Shown here in pieces: positions 46,399-57,177 of a stretch of 64,000 nucleotides of DNA. The stretch's first letter is position 1. Each line of letters opens with the position of its first letter. The DNA comes from Ustulina deusta. Its lineage: Eukaryota; Ascomycota; Sordariomycetes; Xylariales; Xylariaceae. The notes below the pieces were generated by a model that worked only from the letters and a program-made list of their open reading frames with translations, searched no databases and was not told the origin of the DNA. The translations under genes were made by a program, and so were the position numbers. The stretch covers positions 248,001 to 312,000 of the forward strand of contig JAJNNX010000005.1 in the NCBI GenBank assembly GCA_023159155.1, written 5' to 3'.

Positions 46399-49300
46399 TT
46401 ACCTCCTACCGGGTGACTTCGGTTTCCAGACCTTCCCACCGCCAAACCCGCCCGCTGGACCCCGTTTCTTGTCCTCGCCGAGCCCGCGTCTGCCGGATGC
46501 AATACCGCCTTTGCCACTCCTATCTCCGCGCATGCCGCCGCCGCCACGACCTCCACGGGAGTATCCACCACCCCTGCCTCTATTAACATGTGACTTGATT
46601 GTCGAGACCTCTTTCTCATCAACGTCCATCTCCTCATCGCCATCGTTGCCAGTATGTCCACGTTTGTTGGAGAACTTGAGGCGTCCGCCACGACCTCTAC
46701 GTCCGGCATCCTTGCTCTTCAGTGCCGCAACATAGGCGCCGACACCGCCACCTGCTTCGTCGCCTGGTGTATCGACGACCATAGCATCGTCATCGGCATC
46801 GTCACCTTCTTCGCCTATGATGAGCTTGCCGTCCACGTTTGTCTTCATCTTTGTCTTGCCGGCCCTGCGTAGTTTGCCCGGCTTGGTTGAGGAAATGCTC
46901 GCCAGTGCATTGCGGTCCAATAAATCGAGTGGCTCGTCTTCATCCTCCATGATGTATGCGTCACCGCCCTTCTTCGTCTTGCGTGAGGTGCTAGGCGTGT
47001 CGGCATCAGAGTCGTCAGATGCGTCTGAGTCGCTGCTATATAACGCCTCATCATATTCGCTTTCGAAACGGCCACGTCGTTTGCTGCTCTGCTGGTCGTC
47101 CTCGTTACCTTGGGCTTTGGCGGCCTCTCTCTTCCTCTTGCTGCGCTCCTTGGTCTTGCGGATGTTGGTCAACAACTTCTTGTCCGCCTCGGGGCAGCTC
47201 TTATTTACAGGTTCGAAACCAAAGCGACGAACCATTCTTTCTAGAATATGCTTGACCTTCGCTTTGAAATGACCCTTGTGCTCATGTGACCAAACCATAA
47301 GATTCGGCACCATTGACTGCAGCCGGGGAAGCACCATCTCTGTTGGCAAACTGATAACGCACACTTTAACAAATCCCAATACACTCTTCACGATCTCTCT
47401 GTTGTTTGAGGTCAAAAAGAGATCCATAGTCTGTACGAGGTCACTCAGTACTTCTGAGTTCACTGATTCTCTAAACTCGTAGAGGATACGAGTAAGGGCA
47501 GTGATTGAGGCTGAAATCATGTGTGGTGTACTTCCTGCAAGTCCAGCGCTAACCATTGTGATAAACTCTTCTATACTCGCCGAGACAGATGGTGAATCAT
47601 CGGGCATATGGGGTACTTTGCTATTATCGATTTGCTTCCCTTTCGCTTCTTCCAGCCGTCGGCCCATGGTTACTAGAAGTTCGTATGCGATTGTTCTGGC
47701 CTTTTCATTGTTTTCTTTGCAGCAAATTACTACCTCAGATAGAACAGAGGGGATGAAATGAAGAGAATCATCAGGGATGAAGGGAATTAGGGCGGCCATA
47801 GCGCCCAGTCGCTCTCGTCGAGCTGGGGCTGAGACCTTCTCAGCACTTGAGAGAAGTAAGCTTTGCAACTCGCCATGTTTTTCCCGCAGTGCGATTTTTC
47901 CAATATCAGAGTCGGCAAGTCTTGGTATTAGTTTGTATGCCTTTTTCTGTAATTGGGGCTCATCATCCTTTACAATGATTAGGGAAGCGATGTTGAAGAG
48001 AGCACCAAAGCTTTGACGCGGCAGGTACGCAGACATGGTGATGACCAAGTCCATAAGGGTTTGACTCGTTGAAGGCATCTTGTCTTGTGAGTTTTGCGAC
48101 TTATTCTTGGTTTCTGTTTTGCTAGCCTCATTGATTGCCGTAGCAAGCATTGTGCTGACCCGGTCAAAAGTCCCAACTAATTCGTTTTCAGATGTAATAC
48201 TAAGATATGCATTTATTGTTTGTAGTATGGGTCCTCGAGACTGAGGAAGAGTCTGGCTGTAGACGTTGAATAGGACGGCCAGGAGGTTACCAGCAAACCC
48301 GCCTAGGTAAGTAAGGTTTCTCTGTGCGTCGGCCGTCGACACCCTACTCTGGAGAAGCAGGTCATCTCCATCTTCGATAGCGACAATAGCCTTGTTAGAC
48401 TCAACCAATGATCTGAGGGCTCGGCATACGTCAAGTCTCAGATTGACTTGCTTGTATAGGAGGTTAGCGAGCATTTCCGCAAAACTTTGATCGAAAGAAG
48501 CAGTTAAGTCCAGAGGAAGGTCGCAATAACCAGGAAGAATGGACCAAGTCTGGTTGACGAGAGTCTCATAGATCTTGACCTCCATGGTTTTCGCGGCTTC
48601 GCCATGATCGAGCACACGTTGAAACATTGCCTCGCTTAGCGGTACCAACTCGGTTCTGAAATGCTGAAGATTGGTGTTGCATGTGTAATCTCGTAAAATG
48701 GGTAGCATCCATGCTCTCCCGACTTGCCCCTTGACTGGTTTGACCAGGTTTAAAGGGAGGACTGACAGGACGGCCTCCGGGCCCATTGCACGTATAGCTT
48801 TACCAATGACCTCATCCGCTTGCTTCTTGCCGACGAAGGAGTCATTGCCACGAATTTCTCCAATAGTTCGTACAACATTGCACATGATAGGATCGGCCCG
48901 CCACCTCAAGGTATCGAATATGGCGCCGAGAACGTTGAATGTCTCCATCCACGCTGCCTGGTATTTTACACTAATAAGGCCCTCGGCGAGCCTCGCGATT
49001 TTCTCCATCGTCTTTTCGTCGTAAATCGAAGGCTCAACAATGACTTGATCCGGTATACAATTTGCTACAAACGAGATTAAGCACTCAGAGGCAGAGACCC
49101 GAATGTTGTGTGAGGATGAGTCCATAAACTCGGAAATCATTGCGATTAAATCTGGCAATTTCTGAAATGTTTCTTCAGGTTCAATCTGAGCCGAGACATC
49201 ATACCCACGGGACAGAATTGCTATCCACGGCGGAAGTAGCTGGGTATCGTGAGCGGCGGGTCGCATTTCAGAGATAATCTCGAGGAGGCGCGGAAGTTTC

Positions 49301-50201
49301 GCTGAAGCGACTTCATCAGCCATGCCCTCAAATATCATTTCAAAAATGTCAAAAACGACCATCGTCATATGCTCATTTCCACCCTTGGCAATACTAAGCA
49401 ATAGCTCACACAGAGACTCGAGATTTCTGCTTGGCCAGCCTCCGCTTGCTGCGGCTAGTGTCTTCGCCAGCTGTAGAGCATGTATCAGAGCCGGATCGTG
49501 CTCGCCCGCGGATGACTTCTTCTGTTTTTTTGAAATAGCAGCCTTGGCAGCCAGATCAGACAAGCTGCTCATGGCTGTCTCGGCGCAGAGATCAGACGCA
49601 GGGTGGTCGAGAGATGGACTCGGCGGCGGGTTTTTGAGGACTTTGCGCAAAGCATCCTGGGCTCGTTTGCGTACTTTTGGGCGGGGATCCAGTGCTAAAT
49701 GAAGAAGCCCTGCAACAGCTCTGCGCGGGCTGACCTCGCCAGTGGGCAGTTTCCATGCTGCCGAGTCTTGGGCGAGGAGGAGAGACTCGAGGCATCCTAT
49801 CGAAGGCTTCAATAAGGGGGCGTCTGCACCGGCCAGCAGCAGGACAGGGGCGAGAAGCGTCAGGATCTGTGTGAACTTGGCTCGAAGTAGGGGCTGCGGC
49901 GCGAAGGGAGTAACGATGTCGAGCAAGTATACGATGGGAGACGCGAGCTCTTTATTGCCCTTGCCCTCGCCAACGGATTGGCTAAGCAAAGCCAGGAGCG
50001 CGGCGAAGTATCCTGTCGGAGTGGGTGAGGTGTTCTGCTCCTTCAGCGTCTCCTCGACTGCCTTGAGAACCACCACGGTCTGCAGAGAAAACGTTGGTTA
50101 GTGTACAAGTTGGCCTGGTGCAGGAAATAGCTGCGCACCTGCTGCTGGCTTTGAAGATTTGGAGACCGTATCTTGTCCAACTTCTCCTCCAGAGTAGCCA
50201 T
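46399..50201 (-). CDS. RRP12: Ribosome biogenesis/export factor RRP12 (NUC173 family)
   Basis: Exons 50201-50139 and 50079-46399 (59-nt phase 0 intron) give 1247 aa, the usual size. The short first exon supplies MATLEEKLDKIRSPNLQSQQQ, a typical N-terminus. Nearly the whole protein is helical HEAT-like repeat, with the NUC173 region in the middle. The C-terminus has Lys/Arg clusters (KKLLTNIRKTKERSKRKREAA), acidic Asp/Ser patches and a Gly/Arg-rich tail (GRGGGYSRGGRGGGG), an RGG-type RNA-binding and nuclear localisation region. In yeast Rrp12 accompanies pre-40S and pre-60S particles through processing and nuclear export. It is convergent with VTI1. I see no defect. Confidence 0.93.
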
Positions 50202-50645
50202 ATTGAGAAGCTTAAGCACAATATGCAGACTTGTTCAAGGCCTCAAGACTGAATTCTTAATGAGCATTTTAGGTTTTTTTCTGGTTCTGGGTGTTATCGC
50301 GGCTTATCGCAAGACAACCCCACATTTCTCCTCCCCCACCACGAACCAGCCCCGATACAGTCATTGGGTACCTAAACCTTAACACCTGCATGCATGCGAC
50401 ATGAGTTCTCACAAGGTCTTCTGCCCAGATAGCTGGAGCTTGGATGACTATCCATATAACATCCAAACTGCAACACAAGGAAGCATGTATGGTCAGTTGA
50501 TGGCTTTCCATTGATACCAACGATAGTCAGTCAATCCCTACACTGATTAACGCTTGCTTGTGTTATAGGTTCTTTATCCCCGTAGTCGTTGTAATCCAAA
50601 TCCCCCGTAACTCCATAATGAATCTGCTCAAACCGTACTGTCCGT
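50202..50645. other. RRP12 promoter and SEC17 3' flank
   Basis: A short spacer of about 440 bases between two minus-strand genes, with no ORF of note. Confidence 0.55.
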
Positions 50646-51696
50646 TTATGCGAAATCTTCCTCCTTGATGCTATTCTTTATCCGGAGCAGGATTTCCGTC
50701 TTCCACTTGTCGAGCTTAGACATCTGGTCGTACTGGTATAGCTTGTCCTCAAAGTCTCCCGAATCCTGTGACTCTACAGAGCCAGCAAGGTCTACAAGTA
50801 GCTGATGCTCCCGTGTACTAGCAAACGTCGGGTCCATCTCTCTGTACTTCTCAAACGCTCGGTTCGTGCCCACCAGGTCCTCGGTGGCCAGGTGACAAAC
50901 GCCCGCCTTCAAGAAGTAGTCTTTCACCGAATAGCGCAATAGGTTGTTGTTGACGGCGTTGTCCGCGATCTTCTCGTAGTGTTGAATTGCCTTGTAGTAA
51001 TCTGCTTCTAAAGCAGCAAGGTCCGCAACCTTTAGTAACAGCTTGTTTGCCAGTCTAGACATAGTGGTTAGCATGCGCGAGTAGTGACGGCCGCGAGCCT
51101 ATTGCTCGTTGAGGGAACCTACGCCGCAGCATTGTCTGACTCGTACCAGCCAGCAGCGAGTTCATAGCACTCAAGTGCGCGTTTCCTATCACCCATCTCT
51201 ACCTCGAATACCTCGCCCGCGTTTTCTTTGTGTTGGGCTGCGCGCCTGAAGTTTCCTTTCTTGCAGTATTGGTTGATGGCGACTTCGAGACATCTGACAG
51301 CGTCGTCGGGATTTTCTTTGCGATAAACCTGGTCTCTTGTAAGATAAGGAATGGTCCAAGACATCACTACTGTCGTACCTTGAAGCATTCTACCATGGTG
51401 TTGGCGGCGTCGTCGGGTTCCTTGAGGTTCTGGCCCTGGATGGTAGCGGCCTTCTCAAAGGCGAGCCCAGCCTCTCGCATGAGGCCTTGCATACGGAACG
51501 CATTGGCGGCTTCGACATAGAGGTCGGCGGCATTCATATACTTGTCTTCACGTCCACCGAAAAAGCTAAATCCACCGCTCGCGGAGGCGAGGGCCTTGTC
51601 TGCCTACACCCAGAGATCATCAACTCAAATGAAGCGGGAAAGGCAGGGGAACAATAATCCAACCTTTTGGAGCAATGCGCGAGGATCGCCGGCCAT
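50646..51696 (-). CDS. SEC17: Alpha-SNAP, Sec17
   Basis: Exons 51696-51664, 51603-51379, 51328-51123 and 51054-50646 give 290 aa, almost exactly the family length. The first exon codes MAGDPRALLQK. The TPR-like helical repeats are visible throughout (YVEAANAFRMQGLMREAGLAFEKAA, RRAAQHKENAGEVFE, LECYELAAGWYESDNAAA). The membrane-penetrating loop region GGFSFFGG lies at about 20-27, and the C-terminus is the conserved KWKTEILLRIKNSI with a trailing acidic end that stimulates the ATPase. Sec17 binds cis-SNARE bundles and recruits the AAA ATPase Sec18/NSF to take them apart. All introns are short (50-68 nt). Confidence 0.96.
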
Positions 51697-52330
51697 AATG
51701 AGACGCTGTTAGGAGTAGGTTAGTGGGAAATGAAGGAAGAAAGGTAAATGCGCAATAGTTCGGGACGAAGAGAAGCTGAAGTGTTGTTGCTGTTGACAAG
51801 AGAAGAAGCGGCTTAGGCATATGGTGTAATGTCTGGGTTTAGGTAGGTAGGTACCTACGTAGGTAGCATACATGGGTAGTTGGCGGGGTGTCTCAGGCAC
51901 TATCTATGCCGAATAGGGATACATGCTAAGCTTAGGTACTATGACATCGCCCTGTCTCAGCCCTGTTACTTCTTCCAAGGTTCGGGAGTCCTCTTCGAAG
52001 TTGGGTACCTATGAAGACTTCAAGTTTGTCTAAATATTTACTGAGGCGATAGTACCTACTTTCCCAAAGATACCTAAATAAGCTGGCAACCAGTACCAAC
52101 CTTGGAAGTTAACATACATAATAAATAGGTAGGTACCTTCGGATTACAGACCTAACGTGTAGTACTGTTCAAGAACCTTGCCCTCTTGGCAAGTAGTAAA
52201 ACATTGTGAAACCCCATACAAACTTCTGCTAGTCAAAATGAATAAATAGCTCTCTGCAAGGGTAGAGCAAACCCTCCTACATTCATCTCAGGCAAAACCG
52301 CCAGAACAACCAAAAAGGGAAAATTTATGT
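51697..52330. other. SEC17 promoter and tRNA 3' flank
   Basis: Contains a strong TAGGTAGGTAGGTACCTACGTAGG-type cluster at 51840-51865 and another near 52125. No protein gene seen. Confidence 0.5.
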
Positions 52331-52427
52331 GACAAGAGTGGGACTTGAACCCACGCGGATTGCTCCATGAGGATATTGTGCTAAGGTAACCTTAACCTCA
52401 CGCCATAACCAACTCGGCCATCTTGCC
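52331..52427 (-). tRNA. tRNA-Leu (anticodon AAG) with 16-nt intron
   Basis: On the minus strand the 97-nt gene folds with acceptor stem GGCAAGA/TCTTGTC, D arm GCCGAGTTGG...GGC, anticodon stem TGAGG/CCTCA, a long variable arm (GGA...TCC) and T arm GTGGG-TTCAAGT-CCCAC. Placing the loop as T-T-AAG-G leaves a 16-nt intron after position 37; its CCTTA can pair with TAAGG of the loop, the usual anticodon-intron helix. The type II variable arm and AAG anticodon indicate leucine (CUU/CUC codons). Internal A and B boxes for Pol III are part of the gene. Confidence 0.9.
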
Positions 52428-52915
52428 ATGGATAGATGATTGGTCATTGTATAGGCCATTATGAATGCTTTCTTGATAGTGACATGGCCATGCAACCGGA
52501 GGTACCCCACACTTCCACTGAGGTTCTACCTCTTAGCCAATGACTAATCACAGAAGAATATACCTACATATACTAACTTCAGTAGCTAAACTTCAGAAAC
52601 AACAATTTCATGAAAATAGAAATACTACCTAGATATAGGAGTAGGTACCCTCCTCCACCTAGGAAGATAACATAGCTATACAATATAGCCAGTGTACTGT
52701 GCGTTTATATATGTCTGAAATACTTAGTGATGCCTCTCCGATCTACCTACACTAAACAAAACATATCCGACCTCGACCACCGGGACTAGCTATGAGAGCA
52801 TCATCGGTTTAATGCCTACCACACTACCTACCAAAATCAACTTCAATGGAATCTAGATAACACCAAGATATTCGACAATTACTATAACCGCTCGATCATC
52901 AAATAAGCGTCTTGC
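52428..52915. other. Spacer between tRNA-Leu and its truncated inverted copy
   Basis: AT-rich, with TAGGTA-type motifs near 52620-52650. No gene seen. Confidence 0.5.
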
Positions 52916-52987
52916 GGCAAGATAGCGGAATTGGTTAGCACAATTTCCTCATGGAGCAATCCGTGTGGGTAAGTCTAGATACTCTTG
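52916..52987 (+). pseudogene. Truncated tRNA-Leu copy in inverted orientation
   Basis: Starts GGCAAGATAGCGGAATTGGTTA, matching the 5' 22 nt of the tRNA-Leu gene with three changes. It then skips 24 nt (the end of the D arm, the 5' anticodon stem, the anticodon and part of the intron). It resumes at GCACAATTTCCTCATGG and runs on to ACTCTTG. The T arm is scrambled. Intron sequence is retained, so the copy arose from DNA, not from mature tRNA. It lies 0.5 kb from the parent on the opposite strand. Confidence 0.85.
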
Positions 52988-53320
52988 CGACGAATATCGC
53001 TTTTTGCAGTAACTAATGGAAGAGAAAGTGAACTATGCTGCCAACAATATAGTTGTTTTCACCGTCTTTATTCCAATTTCTCTAAATTAGAATTCCTACC
53101 GATGGCGTTTTGGTTCTTTCTCGATCGTCACATTAATTGATCTAGCCTGCCAAGAGGAGACCTAAGCTTTAACTTAACGCGGTCCCAATTCTTTTCCGGC
53201 CGAGATCGCATCTTCATCATCTAAATTTACCACCATCCCAGAAAACCATCTCCCACACCACATCGCATCGAGCAGCCTATAGGCTCTCCACTTCCCTCCC
53301 AAACTCCAGCCGGACACACC

Positions 53321-54079
53321 ATGGACTCAACAATATGTAGCCACTGCAGGCTTTCCCTGCGTCGCATAATCCGCACCCGGCGCCCATCTCGGCAGCAAAC
53401 CAAGTCTCAATCCACAACCGTACCAGCGAGTTTGACGCGAGCACAGCGCACGCAACCGTCCCCTCTAAACACGACCCCGCCAGACCTCGCCGCCCTCCTC
53501 TCACAACCAACCTGGTCCGTCCGCTCGCTCCTCCCACCGCGCACATCCCCGGAACAGACCAGCATACCGCGCCAGACGCTCCACCACCTCCTCCGGCTCT
53601 CCGCCCTCCCGCTCCCGCGCACCGCAGCCGAGGAAGCGCAGATGCTCGCAACGCTCGGCTCGCAGCTGCATTTCGTGCGGGCGATCCAGGACGTGGACAC
53701 GGCGGGCGTGGCGCCTCTGCGCGCGATCCGTGACGAGACGGCGGTCGGCTTGCGCGAGCAGACGGTCGGGCTGGCGGAGCTGCGGGACGCGTTGGAGGCC
53801 GAAGACGTAGTCGGTCACGCGCGCCGGCCGCGCCGGCGGCTAGCACAGGGACTACTGCAGCGGCAATCAAGTTTGCCAATAATGGAGGGAGGAGGAGGAG
53901 GAGGAGAGGTGCCAGGACGGGACAGTACACAAGGACCTGATGGAAGTCCTCCGAGGCAGAAGCGGAATGAGGAAGAGAATTGGGATGTATTAGGCGGCGC
54001 GAGCGAGATGGCAGGAGGGCGATATTTTGTGGTTAGGAGTGGTGGAACGGGCTCTTTGCCTAACGAATCTGTAGGGTGA
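53321..54079 (+). CDS. gta3: Mitochondrial glutamyl-tRNA(Gln) amidotransferase subunit, Gta3/GatC-like
   Basis: A single exon of 252 aa. The basic, Arg/Ser-rich N-terminus (LSLRRIIRTRRPSRQ) fits a mitochondrial presequence. The core follows the fungal Gta3/GatC-like pattern: LLSQPTWSVRSLLPP, then TLHHLLRLSALPLPRTAAEEAQML and LHFVRAIQDVDTAGVAPLRAIRDET, which resembles the GatC helical hairpin that wraps the amidase subunit. The protein would help convert Glu-tRNA(Gln) to Gln-tRNA(Gln) in the mitochondrial matrix. The C-terminus carries a poly-Gly run (GGA/GGAGGA repeat at about 53886-53908) and a tail with YFVVRS. Naming rests on recalled family patterns and is less certain than for the neighbours. 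Confidence 0.78.
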   Translation: MDSTICSHCRLSLRRIIRTRRPSRQQTKSQSTTVPASLTRAQRTQPSPLNTTPPDLAALLSQPTWSVRSLLPPRTSPEQTSIPRQTLHHLLRLSALPLPRTAAEEAQMLATLGSQLHFVRAIQDVDTAGVAPLRAIRDETAVGLREQTVGLAELRDALEAEDVVGHARRPRRRLAQGLLQRQSSLPIMEGGGGGGEVPGRDSTQGPDGSPPRQKRNEEENWDVLGGASEMAGGRYFVVRSGGTGSLPNESVG

Positions 54080-54457
54080 ATAGTCGGCGAATTGCTACTT
54101 CGCAAGCTAGGGTTTGTAGCGCAGAGGAGGAATAGTGTTGAGGGAAGAAATATCTATTGGCACGACGGAAGTCATATGCCAACTTCACTTTATGCAAGCA
54201 TCACTACTTATAGTTGTGTCCTCAATCCACCTACACTATAAACCTCTATTGGTACGTGTTCCAGCAAGTAGCAATTGCCGAGCAATCTTATTTATACATA
54301 TCTCAGACGGATGTCTTCGGAAGGATGCAGCCGGCCACCCCATTTCTAACGCCCCTGAGATACCCGAGTCACTCATGCATTCATTCATATACTATACACA
54401 GCATGACCCTCGTTACTCCGTCCAACGCCGACCCCCGATAAGGCCATGCAACAAGAC
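54080..54457. other. Convergent 3' spacer
   Basis: Between the Gta3-like gene and the DUF726 gene; holds both 3' UTRs, no gene recognised. Confidence 0.5.
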
Positions 54458-57177
54458 TTACTGAGCCTCATGGAAATCAACTCTCAAGAGGCGCTGCTGG
54501 TTTTCCATGCGAGTTTGTTTGTGGCGCGGCTTGGAGTTGGCTTGTTCTGTGTGCATATGCACATGATGGTTGCCCGGGTTTGGTGTTTGTTTTGCTTTGC
54601 TATTCGATTGCTTAGCCACCAACTTTTCCTTCGGCGCCCCCTTTCCATTCGGTTTCTTGGTAACAATTCTGTCTTTTTGGTTCTTCTCGGCCTTTGGATC
54701 CTTAATGACATTTCCACTCTGCTCTTCAAGCGCTAGCGCAGAGTTGTGCTCTTGCTGCATCACGAGCGATCGCTTTGGCAAGTCCTTGTTGATTTCGACA
54801 AAATCAGCATCCTCCCAGCGCAGCCGCAGTAAAACTTCACCAATGTGGCACTGATAGTGAAGATGGTTGCTGATACTGTCACTAAGATCAACGTTCTCAA
54901 CTCGAGGAACACCCTCGATGGCCTGTAGCCCTGCAATACCGAATTGCCAGGCACATGTTCTATAAAGGAAACCAAGGAGGTAGTCGTTTTTGGAGTAGAC
55001 GTTGATTAGTCGACCTGCAACGACACTCTTCATGGCTGTCCAAACGCGGATCTCGGAGGGACAGGGCGCTCCAAACAGGACGACATTTTCGACAATACCA
55101 AAAGCTCTCTTTTCCGACAGTGAAGTTAGGCAAGCATAGATAACCCGGGCGCCAAGTCCATAGCCGACTAGAGAAACGGCCCTCTCTCCCTGGACCTTGT
55201 TGGTTAGAATCTCAGCCAGGACGAGTCCCGTCTTCTCCGCCCGAACCATCGCAATTGTCCAAGGGTTGTCCATAACCTTGCTAGACTTGATAAGGGTTTC
55301 TGGCCAGTGCGAGGTCTTCAAACTAGTAAACACTAAATACGTCAATGTATATCCTCAGTTATACGCTCACATGTCTCTTACCGTTTCGCCGGGCAGTGTC
55401 TTTCTTGGCGGCGCTCCAGGCGGTACTCTTCGTCACCGTCTCCAAAGCGGTACCAACTTTTGACAGAGCCTCGAGCTCCCATCGAAGAGCGTAGACCTCG
55501 TTCAACTGACCAAGTGCATTCCACGGGTATCGAAAGTCGTTCTCTTGAGTAGTCCAACCGCCAACGCCAATTGTAACGCGCATTCGGCGGTTCTCTGCTG
55601 GGACATCTTTAGGGTCAAGGAGCTCGGACTGTAGCGAGCCGTGCATTGGTATCAATGCGAAGTCTTGTATATCTTTCGCGTATGCATCCATCGTCTTGCC
55701 GCCTTGCCGGGCTCCGTATAGCCCAAACAAGGTTCCGACAGGGACGGTGCTATCCGCCGAGCCTATACCGCCTAACAGAGTCGCCGTAACTGATGTACTA
55801 AGCCCAATACCGCCGAAAACTGTTCCAATGCCTGCAGCCACAAGGGGCTCTGCGAGAACATCGGAGAAGCCAGGGGCACCAGGATTATGATTGCCGTTAG
55901 TACGCCATCGCTTCGCCGATTTGCCCTCTTCTGCGCGCTTCTGGGCAACCTCTTCGGCAGAGATACCTTTGATAATTTTGGCCAAGGCTTGAGAGACTCG
56001 ATACTCGTCCTTCAGCAGCACATAGGTTGGCACTTCCATTGCAGTGGCAAGCTTTATGAGTGCAATGCGAGAGTATGTGGGGTATTGATCGAGTCCTAAA
56101 AGCATCAAGAGCATCGTGTGAAGGATCAACGCGCGCTTTTCCTTTGGGAGGTTGCAAAGTGCTGTATACATGGGAGGATAGAGCTGAATATGTTGGGCAT
56201 TAGACGCATCACTGGCCTGAAAGGGTGCTACAGAGGATTGTCAGTTATTTCACTTCATAGAGACTCTGGGGCAACGGAAGAGGATCAGTCTTGGATAAAA
56301 CAAAACTCGACGTATACCTGCGGTCACCGTGGAGGAAGAACTTACCAGTCGACCTGGCAGAACTTCCTCTCGCGGTAAAACCGACCCGTCTGGCATTACC
56401 TAGTGCTTGTTGTGGTCCTTGGCGAACAACGTTGCCACCGGTTCCACCATTCTTGATAACGATCTCTTGTAGTCGCTTGAAGACAAGCCCGCGCCATTTT
56501 CCGAAGTGGCCCAGAGCATCTCGCTTCAGCTCGGACAGGCTAGCCATAGCTAACTCGATCTCAGTCTTCTTGGAGTAAGCTGTGGCCTCATCAGGTGATT
56601 TAGGGATCGTCAAAGTTGGCCGAGGCTTGGCTGTATTCTGGCTGACAGGATGGGACTTCATTATATGTAACAGAAGGTCGCGATCGTCAAAGTCGGGTTT
56701 ATCGACTGGTATACCTATATCTCCATACTGGCTGCGATACTTGTCGCTGCCTGGGTTAGGCACGGAGAGAACTATAACCTTGGGAGCAGCAATGCCTTCG
56801 GTAGGATCAACTGGTGGGATCGTCATCTTGTCGAAATTGTCACGGACCTGCGTCTGGAGTTCATCCATGATGGCGCCAACAAGGACCTGCAGCTGTTTCA
56901 TCTGCTCGATGTTAAGCATAGCACTCAAATCTATCTCTGGGCGCTTGAAAGGGGGGGCCTTGCCCGGTTGGGGGTGACGAGGCATCGCTTCAGCTGCAAT
57001 CTGGCTTTCGTCGCCAGATGAAGTGGGAGATGTAGGCGACGTGGGGGTTTCCATGGAGGTCTCCATGGAGGAGTCAGTGGCAGCTATAAAGGCCTGAACT
57101 GCCCGCATTTTGGTTTCTGGCCTTAGGCGTTTGGCAGTCGGCGCAGGAAAAGGAAGGGGCAGGCTCAATGGCGCCAC
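54458..57177 (-). CDS. DUF726 (TMCO4-like) alpha/beta-hydrolase-fold membrane protein, nucleophile Ser replaced
   Basis: Exons 57177-56346, 56227-55382 and 55332-54458 give 850 aa, with introns of 118 and 49 nt. A long hydrophilic N-terminus (about 1-290) precedes the family core: ALILHTMLLMLLGLDQYPTYSR, then a glycine-rich hydrophobic stretch (VAAGIGTVFGGIGLSTSVTATLLGGIG) that probably enters a membrane. After it come TIGVGGWTTQENDF and YALRWELEAL, and then LVGYGLGARVIYACL. In relatives the last motif reads G-x-S-L-G, with serine as presumed nucleophile; here residue 618 is glycine (codon GGA at 55159-55157). Later conserved pieces (APCPSEIRVWTAMKSVVAGRLINVYSKNDYLLGFLYR) are intact. The C-terminus is Lys/Gln/Asn-rich. 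The family function is poorly known; Golgi or vacuolar membranes have been suggested. Confidence 0.88.
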
